Shown one piece after another: positions 54,608 to 63,065 of a stretch of 64,000 nucleotides of DNA (position 1 is the stretch's first letter; each line of letters begins with the position of its first letter). The stretch is from the NCBI RefSeq assembly GCF_000428945.1, contig NZ_AUAX01000003.1, positions 434,001 through 498,000 of the forward strand, in the 5' to 3' direction. A program made the position numbers and the translations under genes. The stretch is from Hamadaea tsunoensis DSM 44101 (GTDB lineage Bacteria > Actinomycetota > Actinomycetes > Mycobacteriales > Micromonosporaceae). A model generated the notes under the pieces. That model saw only the letters and a program-made list of their open reading frames with translations. It was not told the origin of the DNA and searched no databases.

Positions 54608-55495
54608 ATGGGTCCGCTCGCAAAAATCGCCGCAGGCACCGTCGTCATCGGGGCAGCCACCTTCGCGTACGCCTCCGTGATCGAGCGCAACATGTTCACT
54701 CTGCGCCGGTTCGACGTGCCGGTGCTCGAACCCGAGGCCGAACCGCTGCGGATCCTGCACCTGTCGGACCTGCACATGACCGCCGGCCAGCGGCGCAAGC
54801 AGCGCTGGGTCGAACAGCTGGCCGGGCTGGATCCCGATCTCGTGATCGTCACCGGCGACAACATGGCCGACCCGCACGTCCTGCCGGCGCTGACGCGCGC
54901 GTTCGAGCCGCTGCTGGCGTACCCGGGGGCGTTCGTGTTCGGCTCCAACGACTACTCCGGCCCGGTCTGGAAGAGCCCGTTCAGCTACTTCGCCCGCGAC
55001 GAGGACGACGAGTACCGCCACGGGGCCGAGCTGCCCTACGAGGACCTGCGGGAGATCCTCACCGACGCCGGCTGGGCCGACCTGAACAACGCGAGCGCCA
55101 CGCTCAAGGCGGGCGGACGGGAGATCTCCCTCGTCGGCGTCGACGACCCGCACATCGGCCGCGACGCGTACCCCGGTTTCGAGCCCCTGGCCGGTGCGGC
55201 GGTACGCCTCGGCGTCAGCCACTCCCCCGAACCGCGTGTGATCGACCGGTTCGTGGCGGACGGCTGCGACCTGGTCCTCGCCGGGCACACCCATGGCGGC
55301 CAGGTACGCGTACCCCTGGTAGGTGCACTGGTGACGAACTGCGGCCTGGACCGGTCGATGGCGCGGGGCCTGCACCGGTGGCCCGAGACGCAGTCGTTCC
55401 TGCACGTCAGCGCGGGTCTCGGTACCCACCCGACCGCACCGGTACGCTTCGCCTGCCGCCCCGAGGCATCGATCCTCACCTTGATCCCACGCTGA
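54608..55495 (+). CDS. Membrane-anchored calcineurin-like metallophosphoesterase
   Basis: 295 residues. One N-terminal hydrophobic segment (residues 4-22) is followed by the metal-site motifs HLSDLHM, VTGDN, FGSND (in place of GNHD), and GHTHGG. It is the SCO3582-type protein of the wblA block; substrate is not known. ATG 54608 was chosen because upstream codons shadow the divergent GatB/YqeY gene. GSND instead of GNHD is usual for this subgroup as far as I recall. Confidence 0.9.
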   Translation: MGPLAKIAAGTVVIGAATFAYASVIERNMFTLRRFDVPVLEPEAEPLRILHLSDLHMTAGQRRKQRWVEQLAGLDPDLVIVTGDNMADPHVLPALTRAFEPLLAYPGAFVFGSNDYSGPVWKSPFSYFARDEDDEYRHGAELPYEDLREILTDAGWADLNNASATLKAGGREISLVGVDDPHIGRDAYPGFEPLAGAAVRLGVSHSPEPRVIDRFVADGCDLVLAGHTHGGQVRVPLVGALVTNCGLDRSMARGLHRWPETQSFLHVSAGLGTHPTAPVRFACRPEASILTLIPR

Positions 55496-55576
55496 GCCCG
55501 GGGGCCGCCCGCGGCGCGGCGGGGATACCCGGTTTTGCGGCTCGGGTCGCGTCGGCTAGTATTTCCGAGTTGCCAT

Positions 55577-55653
<77 letters not shown>

Positions 55654-55655
55654 CG

Positions 55656-55682
55656 TCAGGGCCACCCATCGGGTGGCCCTGA
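55656..55682 (+). terminator. Terminator of the tRNA-Pro gene
   Basis: TCAGGGCCACCC (55656-55667), loop ATC, GGGTGGCCCTGA (55671-55682), followed by GTCGTTTC. Perfect 12-bp stem. Confidence 0.88.
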
Positions 55683-55808
55683 GTCGTTTCAGCAGGACTT
55701 TTCCCGCCCGGCCGCCCGCCTGGCGACATTCCGGCCTGATTCCGGCCTGACAGCCGCCCCTCCGGTGATCTAGGGTCACGCCAATTTCTCTTCTCCCTCG
55801 GAGTCGTC

Positions 55809-56180
55809 ATGGAATCGGACAGCCCTGTCCTCTTCTTCATCTATGTCGCGATCCTCGGCCTGACCGGCCTGGCGTTCATCGCGCTCGGCGTCGTGGCGCT
55901 GGTCGCCGCGGTCAGGGAGCGCAAGGGCGGCAAGGCCGTCCTGATGGCGGTGCTGGCCATCGGCTTCCTCGGCTTCGGCGCCGCCGGGTACGCGGGCTAC
56001 CTGGTCTGGGAGTACCTGACCAAGGAGTACTTCGAGTACACGCTGTACTGGAAGGTCATGATCATCCCCGTGGTGGTGCTCATCGCCGGGATCAGCGCGC
56101 TGCGCGACCACCTGCGCAAGAAGAAGGCGGCCGCCGCGGAGCGGGCGAAGCAGCCGGTCAGCCCGGTCCAGCCGGGCTGA
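55809..56180 (+). CDS. Small membrane protein, unknown function
   Basis: 123 residues with three hydrophobic segments near residues 8-32, 45-68 and 83-100, and a basic cytoplasmic tail (LRKKKAAAAERAK). No family recognised. CTCGGAG precedes the ATG. An unlinked gene between tRNA-Pro and the ESX-like cassette. Confidence 0.72.
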   Translation: MESDSPVLFFIYVAILGLTGLAFIALGVVALVAAVRERKGGKAVLMAVLAIGFLGFGAAGYAGYLVWEYLTKEYFEYTLYWKVMIIPVVVLIAGISALRDHLRKKKAAAAERAKQPVSPVQPG

Positions 56181-56331
56181 ATCCCTGCTCAACGCCGGTT
56201 TTCAGGGGTCCGGGCCTTGTGGACGGACCCTGATGAAGTTATCCACAAGCGACGACGCAAGCATTGCAGGGCCGCCCGCGGCTGCGTACGGTACGCCCGT
56301 GTCCTGAGCTACTCGCGCATATGGGGGCAGC

Positions 56332-56727
56332 GTGTTTTTTCAAGATCTTGACGACGCCGAATCGTTCGTCGACGACTGGGCCGCCCGGGCCGCGGAGCGG
56401 GCGCAGCAGGCCCAAGACATGGCGACCCGCCTGCAGGATCTGTCGGTCAAGGCGACGAGCCGCGACGGCAACGTGACCGTCTCGGTCGACAACGCCGGCG
56501 TTCCGACCGACATCCGGCTGGACCCCGAGGTCGAGCGGTGGCCGGCGCAGCGGATCGCCGAAGCCGTTCTGGCCACCATGCGTGCCGCCCAGGCCCAGCT
56601 GCGCAAGCAGGTCAGGGAGGTCGCCGCGGAGACGATCGGCGCCGACAGCGAGGCCGGCCGCCACGTGCTGGCCAGCTACGACCGATTCTCGGCCGAGGAC
56701 CCGGAGAACGGGGGTAACGCCCGATGA
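56332..56727 (+). CDS. YbaB/EbfC-like protein of a type VII export cassette
   Basis: 131 residues: a long N-terminal helix (residues 12-45), a beta-hairpin (GNVTVSVDNAGVPTDIRLDPEV) and a C-terminal helix, the YbaB/EbfC fold. In actinobacteria such proteins are frequently encoded beside ESX substrates, where they may act as chaperones rather than nucleoid proteins; this is inference. GTG 56332 start; ATGA overlap with the next gene. A TTATCCACA box lies at about 56236-56244 upstream. Confidence 0.8.
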   Translation: MFFQDLDDAESFVDDWAARAAERAQQAQDMATRLQDLSVKATSRDGNVTVSVDNAGVPTDIRLDPEVERWPAQRIAEAVLATMRAAQAQLRKQVREVAAETIGADSEAGRHVLASYDRFSAEDPENGGNAR

Positions 56728-57056
56728 GCCACATCCAAGTCAAGGCTTCCGAGCTCACCACGCATTCGTCGCATGTGGACCAGACCGCCGATCAGGTCGC
56801 CCGCATCCGCGACGGCGCCCAGACGGTGACGATGGGCGCGAACGCGTACGGGCATCTGCTCACGTTCGCGCTCGGCTGGTTCAAGGACATGGAGCAGGAG
56901 CTCACCGACAAGTACAGCGAGATGGTCACCAGCCTGCACGGCGACGGCACCAACCTGCGCACGGCGTCGAGCGGCTACACCTCGAGCGACGACCACGCGA
57001 AGACGAAGACGCAGAGCGTCGCCAACCAGCACCCAGGAATCGAGCTGCCGCTATGA
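56724..57056 (+). CDS. EspC-like ESX-associated helical protein
   Basis: 110 residues, two long helices with a central FALGWFKDMEQEL and TDKYSEMVTSL. It resembles the EspC/DUF2580 group of type VII substrates (WXG100-like hairpins, here GWF in place of WxG). ATGs overlap upstream and downstream genes (ATGA at 56724 and 57053), so the three proteins are coupled. Probably exported with the following protein. Confidence 0.78.
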   Translation: MSHIQVKASELTTHSSHVDQTADQVARIRDGAQTVTMGANAYGHLLTFALGWFKDMEQELTDKYSEMVTSLHGDGTNLRTASSGYTSSDDHAKTKTQSVANQHPGIELPL

Positions 57057-57865
57057 GCCAACCACCCGTCATGGGACCGGCGCCCATCGTCGCGCCGCGC
57101 GTCGACAGCACCCGCTGGTACACCAGCTCGACGCTCCTGCAGGAGATGCACGACATCGGCGAGGGTGTCGCCAACCGCAACTGGGTCGAGGCCGGGGTCG
57201 GCGCCTTCGGCATGGCCGCCGACGTCGCCGGTGCGGTCATCGACCCCATCGGTACGCTGGTCAGCTGGGGCGCGGGCTGGCTGATCGAGCACATCAAGCC
57301 GCTGTCCGACATGCTCGACTGGGTTTCCGGCGATCCCGACCAGGTCGCCGCGTACGCGCAGACGTGGCGGAACGTGGCCACGAACACCGACGGGAACAAC
57401 GAGGTCTACAAGGGTTACGTCGACGGGGACCTCAAGTCCTGGGCGGACCCGACCGGCGACATGTACCGCAGCCTGGCGGCGTCCCGCTACGAGGCCATGC
57501 ATGAGATGGCCGCGAGTGCCGAGGTGCTCGCGAAGATCACCGACGCACTCGCGACCGTGGTGGGCATCGTGCGCGCCGGCATCAAGTGGCTGATCTCGTT
57601 CATCCTCGGCAAGATCGTCAGCTGGCTCGCCGAGGAGGCCGCCAGCCTGGGCCTCGCCACGCCGCTCGTGGTCGCTCAGGCGATCTCCGGGGTGGCCAAG
57701 GTCGTCTCCAAGGCGACCAAGCTGATCAAGGACCTGATGGCCAGCATGAAGAAGCTCAAGGAGGCCATCGAGGCCTACAAGTGGCTGGTCAAGACCATCA
57801 AGATCGCCAAGCCCGCCCTGGGTGTGGGCAGCGGCCTCTACAACTACAAGCCCTACGCCGACTAG
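57053..57865 (+). CDS. Large helical ESX cargo candidate with WXG/LXG-like N-terminal half
   Basis: 270 residues. The N-terminal 100 residues are hydrophobic/helical (GAFGMAADVAGAVIDPIGTL, SWGAGWLIEHIKPLSDMLDWVSGD) followed by helical repeats resembling the N-terminal trafficking domain of type VII polymorphic toxins. The C-terminal 110 residues are amphipathic and membrane-active-looking (ATPLVVAQAISGVAKVVSKATKLIKDL) with a Lys-rich end. No known toxin domain is visible and no immunity gene follows; it may be a structural or pore-forming substrate. Confidence 0.75.
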   Translation: MSQPPVMGPAPIVAPRVDSTRWYTSSTLLQEMHDIGEGVANRNWVEAGVGAFGMAADVAGAVIDPIGTLVSWGAGWLIEHIKPLSDMLDWVSGDPDQVAAYAQTWRNVATNTDGNNEVYKGYVDGDLKSWADPTGDMYRSLAASRYEAMHEMAASAEVLAKITDALATVVGIVRAGIKWLISFILGKIVSWLAEEAASLGLATPLVVAQAISGVAKVVSKATKLIKDLMASMKKLKEAIEAYKWLVKTIKIAKPALGVGSGLYNYKPYAD

Positions 57866-57871
57866 AGTCTG

Positions 57872-58351
57872 ATGGCCATGGACGAGCGTTCGTATCACAA
57901 CCCCGGCCGGCGCGTCTTCCTCTGCCTCGGTTTCCTCCTCCTGGCCGTCATTCTCGGCGGCGGTGCGGCCTTCGCGACGGGTGGCGGGCGGATCGCGCTC
58001 GCCGTCCTGGCCGTGCTCGTCGTTCTGCTCGCCCTGCGTACGCTGTTCCTGCGGATCGTCGCCACGCCGGCGGGACTGCGGGTGCACGGGGCGCTGGGCA
58101 ACCGCACCATCCCGTGGAACGAGATCCAGCGCATCGAACTGGGCCGGGAATCGGTCAACTCGATGAACCCGCTGATGATCTTCACGAATCAGTGGGTCCC
58201 GTTCGCGTACCTGGTCGGCGGGCAGAAGCTGAAGCTCTCCGCGGTCACCTCGTACACGTTGCGGGAGGCGACGCGCGACACGACGGCGGCCGCCCGGATC
58301 GCCGCCGAACTCGATCAGATCCGCGTGCACGCACAAGTGCCGGCGCACTGA
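57872..58351 (+). CDS. PH-domain (bPH) membrane protein
   Basis: 159 residues. Two N-terminal hydrophobic segments (about 15-32 and 40-60) are followed by a bacterial PH-like domain (LRIVATPAGLRVHGALG-NRTIPWNEIQRIELG). These low-molecular-weight PH proteins are common in actinobacteria; function is unknown. It starts 6 bases after the cargo-candidate gene. Confidence 0.83.
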   Translation: MAMDERSYHNPGRRVFLCLGFLLLAVILGGGAAFATGGGRIALAVLAVLVVLLALRTLFLRIVATPAGLRVHGALGNRTIPWNEIQRIELGRESVNSMNPLMIFTNQWVPFAYLVGGQKLKLSAVTSYTLREATRDTTAAARIAAELDQIRVHAQVPAH

Positions 58352-58418
58352 CGAGCGACTGCTTCCCGTGCCCGTCCGCCCCGACCCGGGGTGGGCGGGC
58401 ACTACGCTGTCCCGTGCC

Positions 58419-58437
58419 GAAGCCTAGGCTAACCTCA
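58419..58437 (+). promoter_or_regulatory. Possible IdeR/DmdR-type iron box before the DUF3159 gene
   Basis: GAAGCCTAGGCTAACCTCA matches the iron-box consensus TTAGGTTAGGCTAACCTAA at 14 of 19 positions. It ends 5 bases before the GTG 58443 and overlaps a TAGGCT hexamer that could be the -10 of a leaderless transcript, which would allow repression by iron-loaded IdeR. Confidence 0.4.
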
Positions 58438-58442
58438 CTTCT

Positions 58443-59111
58443 GTGAGCGAGACTCCGCTGAGCGAGAACGCCGTGACCGAGCCCGCAGAACGGCCGGAGA
58501 ACCTGCACGACCTGCTCGGCGGCCGGCGTACGGCGGTCGACGCGACGGTCGGGCCGCTGGCGTACGTGGCGGGCTACCTGGCCGGCGGGCAGTCCATCCT
58601 GCTCGGCTCGGCGACCGCGCTCGTGGCCACCGTCGCGATGGGCGTCTACCGCTGGCGCAAGGGCGGCCGGCTCACCGCCGTCCTGCTCGGCGCCCTCGGC
58701 GTCGGAGTGGCGGCCGCGATCGCCCTCTACACCGGCCGCGGGTCCGACTTCTTCCTCGCCCGCATCGCCGTCAACGTGGCCAGCGCCCTGGCCTGGGCGG
58801 TCAGCATCGTCGCCCGGTGGCCCCTGCTCGGCGTCGTCGTCGGGGCCGCGCTCGGCCAGAAGACGAAATGGCGGCGCGATCCGGACCTGATGCGCGCGTA
58901 CCAGCGGGCGAGTTGGGTGTGGGCGGGGATCTACGTGGCGCGGGTCGCCGTGTGGACGCCGTTGTGGGCCGCGAACTGGACGGCGCTGCTCGGGATCGCG
59001 CAGGCGGGGATGAGCTGGCCGCTGGTCGCGGCAGCGCTCGCAGTGAGCTGGTGGATCATCCGCAAAACCCTCCCCGAGAACCACCCAGGTCTCCGACACC
59101 CCCGTGCTTGA
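58443..59111 (+). CDS. DUF3159 family membrane protein
   Basis: 222 residues with about six hydrophobic segments between residues 35 and 210. An N-terminal acidic stretch leads into NLHDLLGGRRTAVDATVGPLAYV, characteristic of DUF3159. Function unknown; the family is conserved in actinobacteria. GTG start at 58443, possibly leaderless. The 375-base gap downstream (59112-59486) contains no gene but two repeat structures. Confidence 0.88.
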   Translation: MSETPLSENAVTEPAERPENLHDLLGGRRTAVDATVGPLAYVAGYLAGGQSILLGSATALVATVAMGVYRWRKGGRLTAVLLGALGVGVAAAIALYTGRGSDFFLARIAVNVASALAWAVSIVARWPLLGVVVGAALGQKTKWRRDPDLMRAYQRASWVWAGIYVARVAVWTPLWAANWTALLGIAQAGMSWPLVAAALAVSWWIIRKTLPENHPGLRHPRA

Positions 59112-59348
59112 AGATCAAATTCAAGATGGATCCTTAGGTCAAGATCCTTTTGTCCCGGGTTCGTCGATCTCACTTCCGCTCCTCGCGCGGGAGACCGTTC
59201 CGCCCCTATCGCTGCGCTCCGGGGACTCCACTGCCAGCACAGTGGGGCGAAGCATCGTTCACCGTCGCCTCCTCACCGTTTCGATCAAGAAACAGCGGCC
59301 GTGGTTCAGATGGCGGAAGATCCTTCCCAGCCTCCAGCCGTTCGCCAC

Positions 59349-59416
59349 CCTTGATCATGTCGCGCGTATATGTCGAAATGCGGTCGTCGCAACATATACG
59401 CGCTACACGATCAAGG
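59349..59416. repeat. Long hairpin with 27-bp arms
   Basis: The arms 59349-59375 and 59390-59416 pair at 24 of 27 positions (sharing GCGCGTATATGT and CCTTGATC) around a 14-base loop. It is the most AT-rich, most self-complementary stretch of the gap and lies between convergent genes. It may terminate transcription from both sides, or be an interspersed element. Confidence 0.8.
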
Positions 59417-59433
59417 CCAGGTGACCGGAGAGC

Positions 59434-59472
59434 CCAAGATTCGGGTGAATTCCCTGATCCAAACGGGATCTT
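59434..59472 (-). repeat. Second copy of the 40-bp interspersed repeat
   Basis: Its reverse complement, AAGATCCCGTTTGGATCAGG followed by GAATTCACCCGAATCTTGG, matches 37451-37489 at all but five positions. It sits, like the first copy, in a gap between convergent genes, 15 bases after the stop of the minus-strand DUF4239-like gene. Confidence 0.85.
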
Positions 59473-59486
59473 ATGGAGATCGCGAA

Positions 59487-60272
59487 TTATCCGGTGAGTT
59501 GGGCGAAGCGGGCCAGGGCGAAGCGGAACGCGTCCGGCTCCAGCCGCTCCCCTCGCGCGAACGGATATTCGAGCTGGTAGACCGCGTACAGGAGCAGGAC
59601 GACCATCACCGTCAGGCCGACCGTGAAGATGATCTGCGGGACCAGCCCCGCGATGTCGAACAGGTACGCGAACGCGATCGTCAGCATTCCGCCGCCGACC
59701 AGCAGGAACCACATGACGACGGGCAGCCCGCGCACGGCGACCCCGGCCCGGGATTCGCGGGCGGCCGCGACGGCGTCCACATTCGCCAGTGCCGCCTGGT
59801 ACGCGTCCACGGCCGCATCGCTCGCGTCCGCTCCGGGCGCCGTCCGCGTGACCGCCTGGCGCAGCCTGTCCAGCGTGCTCCAGCCGGTCAGCGGCACGGT
59901 TTCGTGCCGGGCCATCCGCGGCCACTCGTCGTTGATCACCTCGACCGTGTAGTCGTGGGCGAGCGCCTGGATCTGGGAACGCTCCGGCTCCGGTTGCGTC
60001 TGCGCGTACGCGTACGTGCTCACCAGCGCGGTCGCTTCGGTGAAGGAGTCGTCCCGGGCGGAGGACATCTGGTCCCAGACCGAGATGACGACGAAGGCGA
60101 GCACGATCGCGTACAGGACGCCGACGACCGCGAAGACCATGCCGATCGCGTCGACGTAACCGTCGTGCCGTTCCCGTAACGGATCCGTGTACTTCTGCAC
60201 GACCAGCACGATCACCACGGCGATCGCCGAGGTCACGAGGGCCAGGAGGATGCCGCCGAGGATCAGTCCCAC
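59487..60272 (-). CDS. DUF4239-type (bestrophin-like) membrane protein
   Basis: 261 residues. Four membrane helices: two at the N-terminus (about 4-27, 44-65) and two near 186-225. The central region is helical and soluble (SVWDQMSSARDDSFTEATALV). It matches DUF4239 by layout, distantly like bestrophin-like proteins. Function unknown. Divergent from the secreted-protein gene at 60325 across a 53-base gap that contains a perfect palindrome. Confidence 0.82.
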   Translation of the reverse strand: MGLILGGILLALVTSAIAVVIVLVVQKYTDPLRERHDGYVDAIGMVFAVVGVLYAIVLAFVVISVWDQMSSARDDSFTEATALVSTYAYAQTQPEPERSQIQALAHDYTVEVINDEWPRMARHETVPLTGWSTLDRLRQAVTRTAPGADASDAAVDAYQAALANVDAVAAARESRAGVAVRGLPVVMWFLLVGGGMLTIAFAYLFDIAGLVPQIIFTVGLTVMVVLLLYAVYQLEYPFARGERLEPDAFRFALARFAQLTG

Positions 60273-60286
60273 GTAGAACGCAACGC

Positions 60287-60311
60287 CCGCCGTAACAGTC
60301 TGTTACGGCGG
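60287..60311. promoter_or_regulatory. 25-bp near-perfect palindrome in a divergent promoter
   Basis: CCGCCGTAACAG (60287-60298), centre T, CTGTTACGGCGG (60300-60311). Perfect 12-bp arms centred 39 and 25 bases from the two divergent starts. This is the shape of an operator for a dimeric repressor (TetR/GntR-like size). The protein binding it is not identified here. Confidence 0.7.
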
Positions 60312-60324
60312 ACGTTGTCCCGGT

Positions 60325-61521
60325 ATGCGGGTGTTTCGGGCTGCGCTCGTGGTCACGCTCGTCCTGTCCCCCGCGGTCGCGCTCGCCGCCTGGGCCGCGC
60401 CGGCCGGTTCGCCCTGCGTCGTGGTCACCTTCCGTTCCCAACCCCCCATGATGTACGCCGAATCAGCCGCTCGGAGGCTGTCGACCGAGGTCAACGGGGT
60501 GGGCCGGTTCGGCGACGCCTTCTATGGCGTGACCCCCACCGGAGCGGCCGTACGCATCACCGCCGACGGCTCGATGACCACGGTCGGGACGGCGCCGGGC
60601 GACGCGTACACGGGGACCGTGCACGACGGGGTCTGGTACCTGCTGTCCGGCCGGCGGATCCTGGCCTACGGGCTGCCCGCCGTGACGGCCCGGCCGATCG
60701 TCCGGCTGCGCTCGTCGATCACGATCGGCGACTGGGAATGGTCCGACCGGTACGCCGCTCTCGTCGCCCTCTCGACCGGTGGACCGTCCGCGAGCCTGGT
60801 CGCCGTCACCCCGTCCGACGGCCGGGTGCGTACGCTCGCCCGGGTCCGGGGCCTTCCGCCGGGCGGGATCTACGGCGGGGTCTGGATCGACGGCGACGTC
60901 CTGTACGCCATCCACAGTGGAGGCTCCACGTACGCGGTGGACCTGGCGGCGCCCACGACGGCGCGACGGGTGGCGACCGGCCCGGCCATGGCCTCGGTGG
61001 ACGTCGCGGGCTGCCCGGCCGCACCGCAGACCAGCCCGTCCCCCAGCTCGTCTGCGAGCCCGTCGGTCAGCCCGTCGCCGAGCCTTTCGTCCAGCCCCAG
61101 CCCGTCGGCGTCGCCCAGCCGTGTGGTGACGCCCAGCCCTTCGAGATCGCCGGGCCCTTCGAAATCGTCCGGACCTTCGCCGTCGACCGGGCATCCGGTG
61201 TCTCCGAGTCCGCCGGTGAGCCCCGCCGCCGGCCGCCCGGCGGCGTCGCGGAGCCCGGTTCCCGCGCGGATCGTCCGGCCGGCGCCGCACGCGAATCCGC
61301 CGGTACCGGCACCGATCGTCGCGCCGCCCGTGATCACCCTGCCGCCCGCGATCGCGCCGGCCCCGCCGCGCAACCAGGTCGCGCCCTGGAATCCGGTCGC
61401 CGTCCATCACGAGCAGCGCGCCGAGCAACGGGAGCGGTCCCGGAAGCGGGTCGCCATCGCGGCGGCCGCGTTGACGATGGCCGGAGTCCTGGCCCGGGTC
61501 GGGCGTACGCGGGTCCGCTGA
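60325..61521 (+). CDS. Secreted, C-terminally anchored propeller-like protein with Ser/Pro linker
   Basis: 398 residues. A signal peptide (1-24) is followed by about 210 residues of beta-rich sequence with recurring GVWYLLSG/GGVWIDGDVLYAI motifs, suggesting a beta-propeller. A 100-residue Ser-Pro linker (SPSPSSSASPSVSPSPS) and a Pro/Ile tract precede a C-terminal hydrophobic segment and basic tail (RKRVAIAAAALTMAGVLARVG). No LPXTG. It is probably an exposed surface protein. The stop is adjacent to the convergent GGDEF gene stop (TGATCA). Confidence 0.82.
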   Translation: MRVFRAALVVTLVLSPAVALAAWAAPAGSPCVVVTFRSQPPMMYAESAARRLSTEVNGVGRFGDAFYGVTPTGAAVRITADGSMTTVGTAPGDAYTGTVHDGVWYLLSGRRILAYGLPAVTARPIVRLRSSITIGDWEWSDRYAALVALSTGGPSASLVAVTPSDGRVRTLARVRGLPPGGIYGGVWIDGDVLYAIHSGGSTYAVDLAAPTTARRVATGPAMASVDVAGCPAAPQTSPSPSSSASPSVSPSPSLSSSPSPSASPSRVVTPSPSRSPGPSKSSGPSPSTGHPVSPSPPVSPAAGRPAASRSPVPARIVRPAPHANPPVPAPIVAPPVITLPPAIAPAPPRNQVAPWNPVAVHHEQRAEQRERSRKRVAIAAAALTMAGVLARVGRTRVR

Positions 61522-62970
61522 TCAGGGTGCGAGCTGGACGCCGTCGCGGCCGCGCCGCTTGACGTCGTAGAGCGCCTGGTCGGCCCGCAGGAGTGCCTCC
61601 TCGGGAGTCTCGCCCTCGGCCTGGACGGCGACGCCGACCGAGATCGTGCGGCCGGTCTGCCGGGCCGCCTCGGCGAGCCGCTCGGCGACCGCGACCGCCT
61701 CGCCCGCGCTCGGCACCTCGACGACCGCCACGAACTCGTCGCCGCCCACGCGGTACAGCTCGTCGCCCTGGCGCAGGGTTCGTTCCAGCGCCCGCGCCAG
61801 GTCGACCAGCGCCCGGTCACCGGCCGCGTGCCCGTAGGTGTCGTTGATGGACTTGAACCGGTCGACGTCGATCGCGAGCAGCGTCGTGCGACCCGGGGTC
61901 GCCGACAGCAGGCGCTCGCCGAACGGCCCGTGGTGGCGCAGGCCCGTCAGCGGATCCGAGCTCGCCCGCTTGCGCATCCGGTCCAGCGAGCGCAGCCGGT
62001 CGAGGCAGGTCCAGGCCTGCGTACCGAGGAGGGCCAGCAGGGATGCCCGATGGGAGTCGGGGTGCGCGGTCACGTCGTCGAACGCCACCAGCACCCCGCC
62101 GCGGGCGCCCGGGCCGATCGGGGCCGCGATCATCGTGCGTACGCCGGCCTTGGTGAGCGTCTCGAAGCCGCGCGAATCGAGTTCGTCGGGGTCGCCGAGG
62201 GTGAACGACGCGCCGTGGCGGCGGGCCCGGTCGAGCAGTACGCCCAGCGCGGTCGGGCCGATGTCGGCCAGCCGCTGGACGAGCTGGCGGTCGCGCGGGC
62301 TGGGCGAGCTGCTCTGCAGCATCACGCCGTGCGGCACGGCCGGCGAGGCCGGGTCGAAGGCGTCGGCGACCGAGGTCAGCACGACGCAGGAGGACAGGCT
62401 GGAGATGTCGCGGCCGGCGTCGGCGCAGCGGGCGTAGACCTCGGCGTCGCTCGCGGCGGCCGACAGCGCGACGGTGTGCCGCAGCAACTTCTCCGCCTCG
62501 GTCTCCTCCGGGGGACCGCCCAGCTCCTCGATGCGCGCGCCGAGGCGTACGCCGATCTCCTCGAGCTGCTCCTGCCAGCCGTCGAGGCCGAGCACGGAGG
62601 TCCATTCGAGGTTGAGCGCGCCGAGCGGGTGGCCGGTCCGGTCGAGCACCGGTACGCAGATCTCCGCGACGACGTCGGGCCCGAGCCGGATGAACGCCGG
62701 TTCCGCCGCGACGTCGGTCAGCACCGCCGTGCGCCCCGTCTCGTAGACCCGCCCGACGACGCCCCGGCCGAGCGGCACGGACGCGAAGACCTGCCACGAT
62801 CCCGTCGCGGCGACGCAGCGCAGGTGGTCGTGGACGTGCAGGAGCACGGCGATCAGGGCGTCGCTGTGCTGGGCGAGCGCGTCGACCACCGACCGGCAGG
62901 CGTCCACGGCGCTCCGCGCGGAACGCAGACGGTCGGTCACATCATCAACGATGTGCGGAGGGGTCAGCAC
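61522..62970 (-). CDS. GAF-GAF-GGDEF diguanylate cyclase
   Basis: 482 residues from GTG 62970; the TTG at 63009 gives 13 more residues. Two GAF-like sensor domains (about 20-150 and 165-310) precede a GGDEF domain with the active RVGGDEF signature near residue 405 and the upstream DVDRFKSINDTYGH substrate-binding segment. It makes cyclic di-GMP from two GTP. No EAL domain. No inhibitory I-site is obvious upstream of GGDEF. Stop adjacent to the propeller-like gene. Confidence 0.92.
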   Translation of the reverse strand: MLTPPHIVDDVTDRLRSARSAVDACRSVVDALAQHSDALIAVLLHVHDHLRCVAATGSWQVFASVPLGRGVVGRVYETGRTAVLTDVAAEPAFIRLGPDVVAEICVPVLDRTGHPLGALNLEWTSVLGLDGWQEQLEEIGVRLGARIEELGGPPEETEAEKLLRHTVALSAAASDAEVYARCADAGRDISSLSSCVVLTSVADAFDPASPAVPHGVMLQSSSPSPRDRQLVQRLADIGPTALGVLLDRARRHGASFTLGDPDELDSRGFETLTKAGVRTMIAAPIGPGARGGVLVAFDDVTAHPDSHRASLLALLGTQAWTCLDRLRSLDRMRKRASSDPLTGLRHHGPFGERLLSATPGRTTLLAIDVDRFKSINDTYGHAAGDRALVDLARALERTLRQGDELYRVGGDEFVAVVEVPSAGEAVAVAERLAEAARQTGRTISVGVAVQAEGETPEEALLRADQALYDVKRRGRDGVQLAP

Positions 62971-63065
62971 AGTCCTTGGTCTTCGGTCGGGATCGCAGGT
63001 CGGATCCAAGGCCGCCCACGATACCCAGCAAGTCTGAGCGTACGACCATGATCAACAGTGATCGT

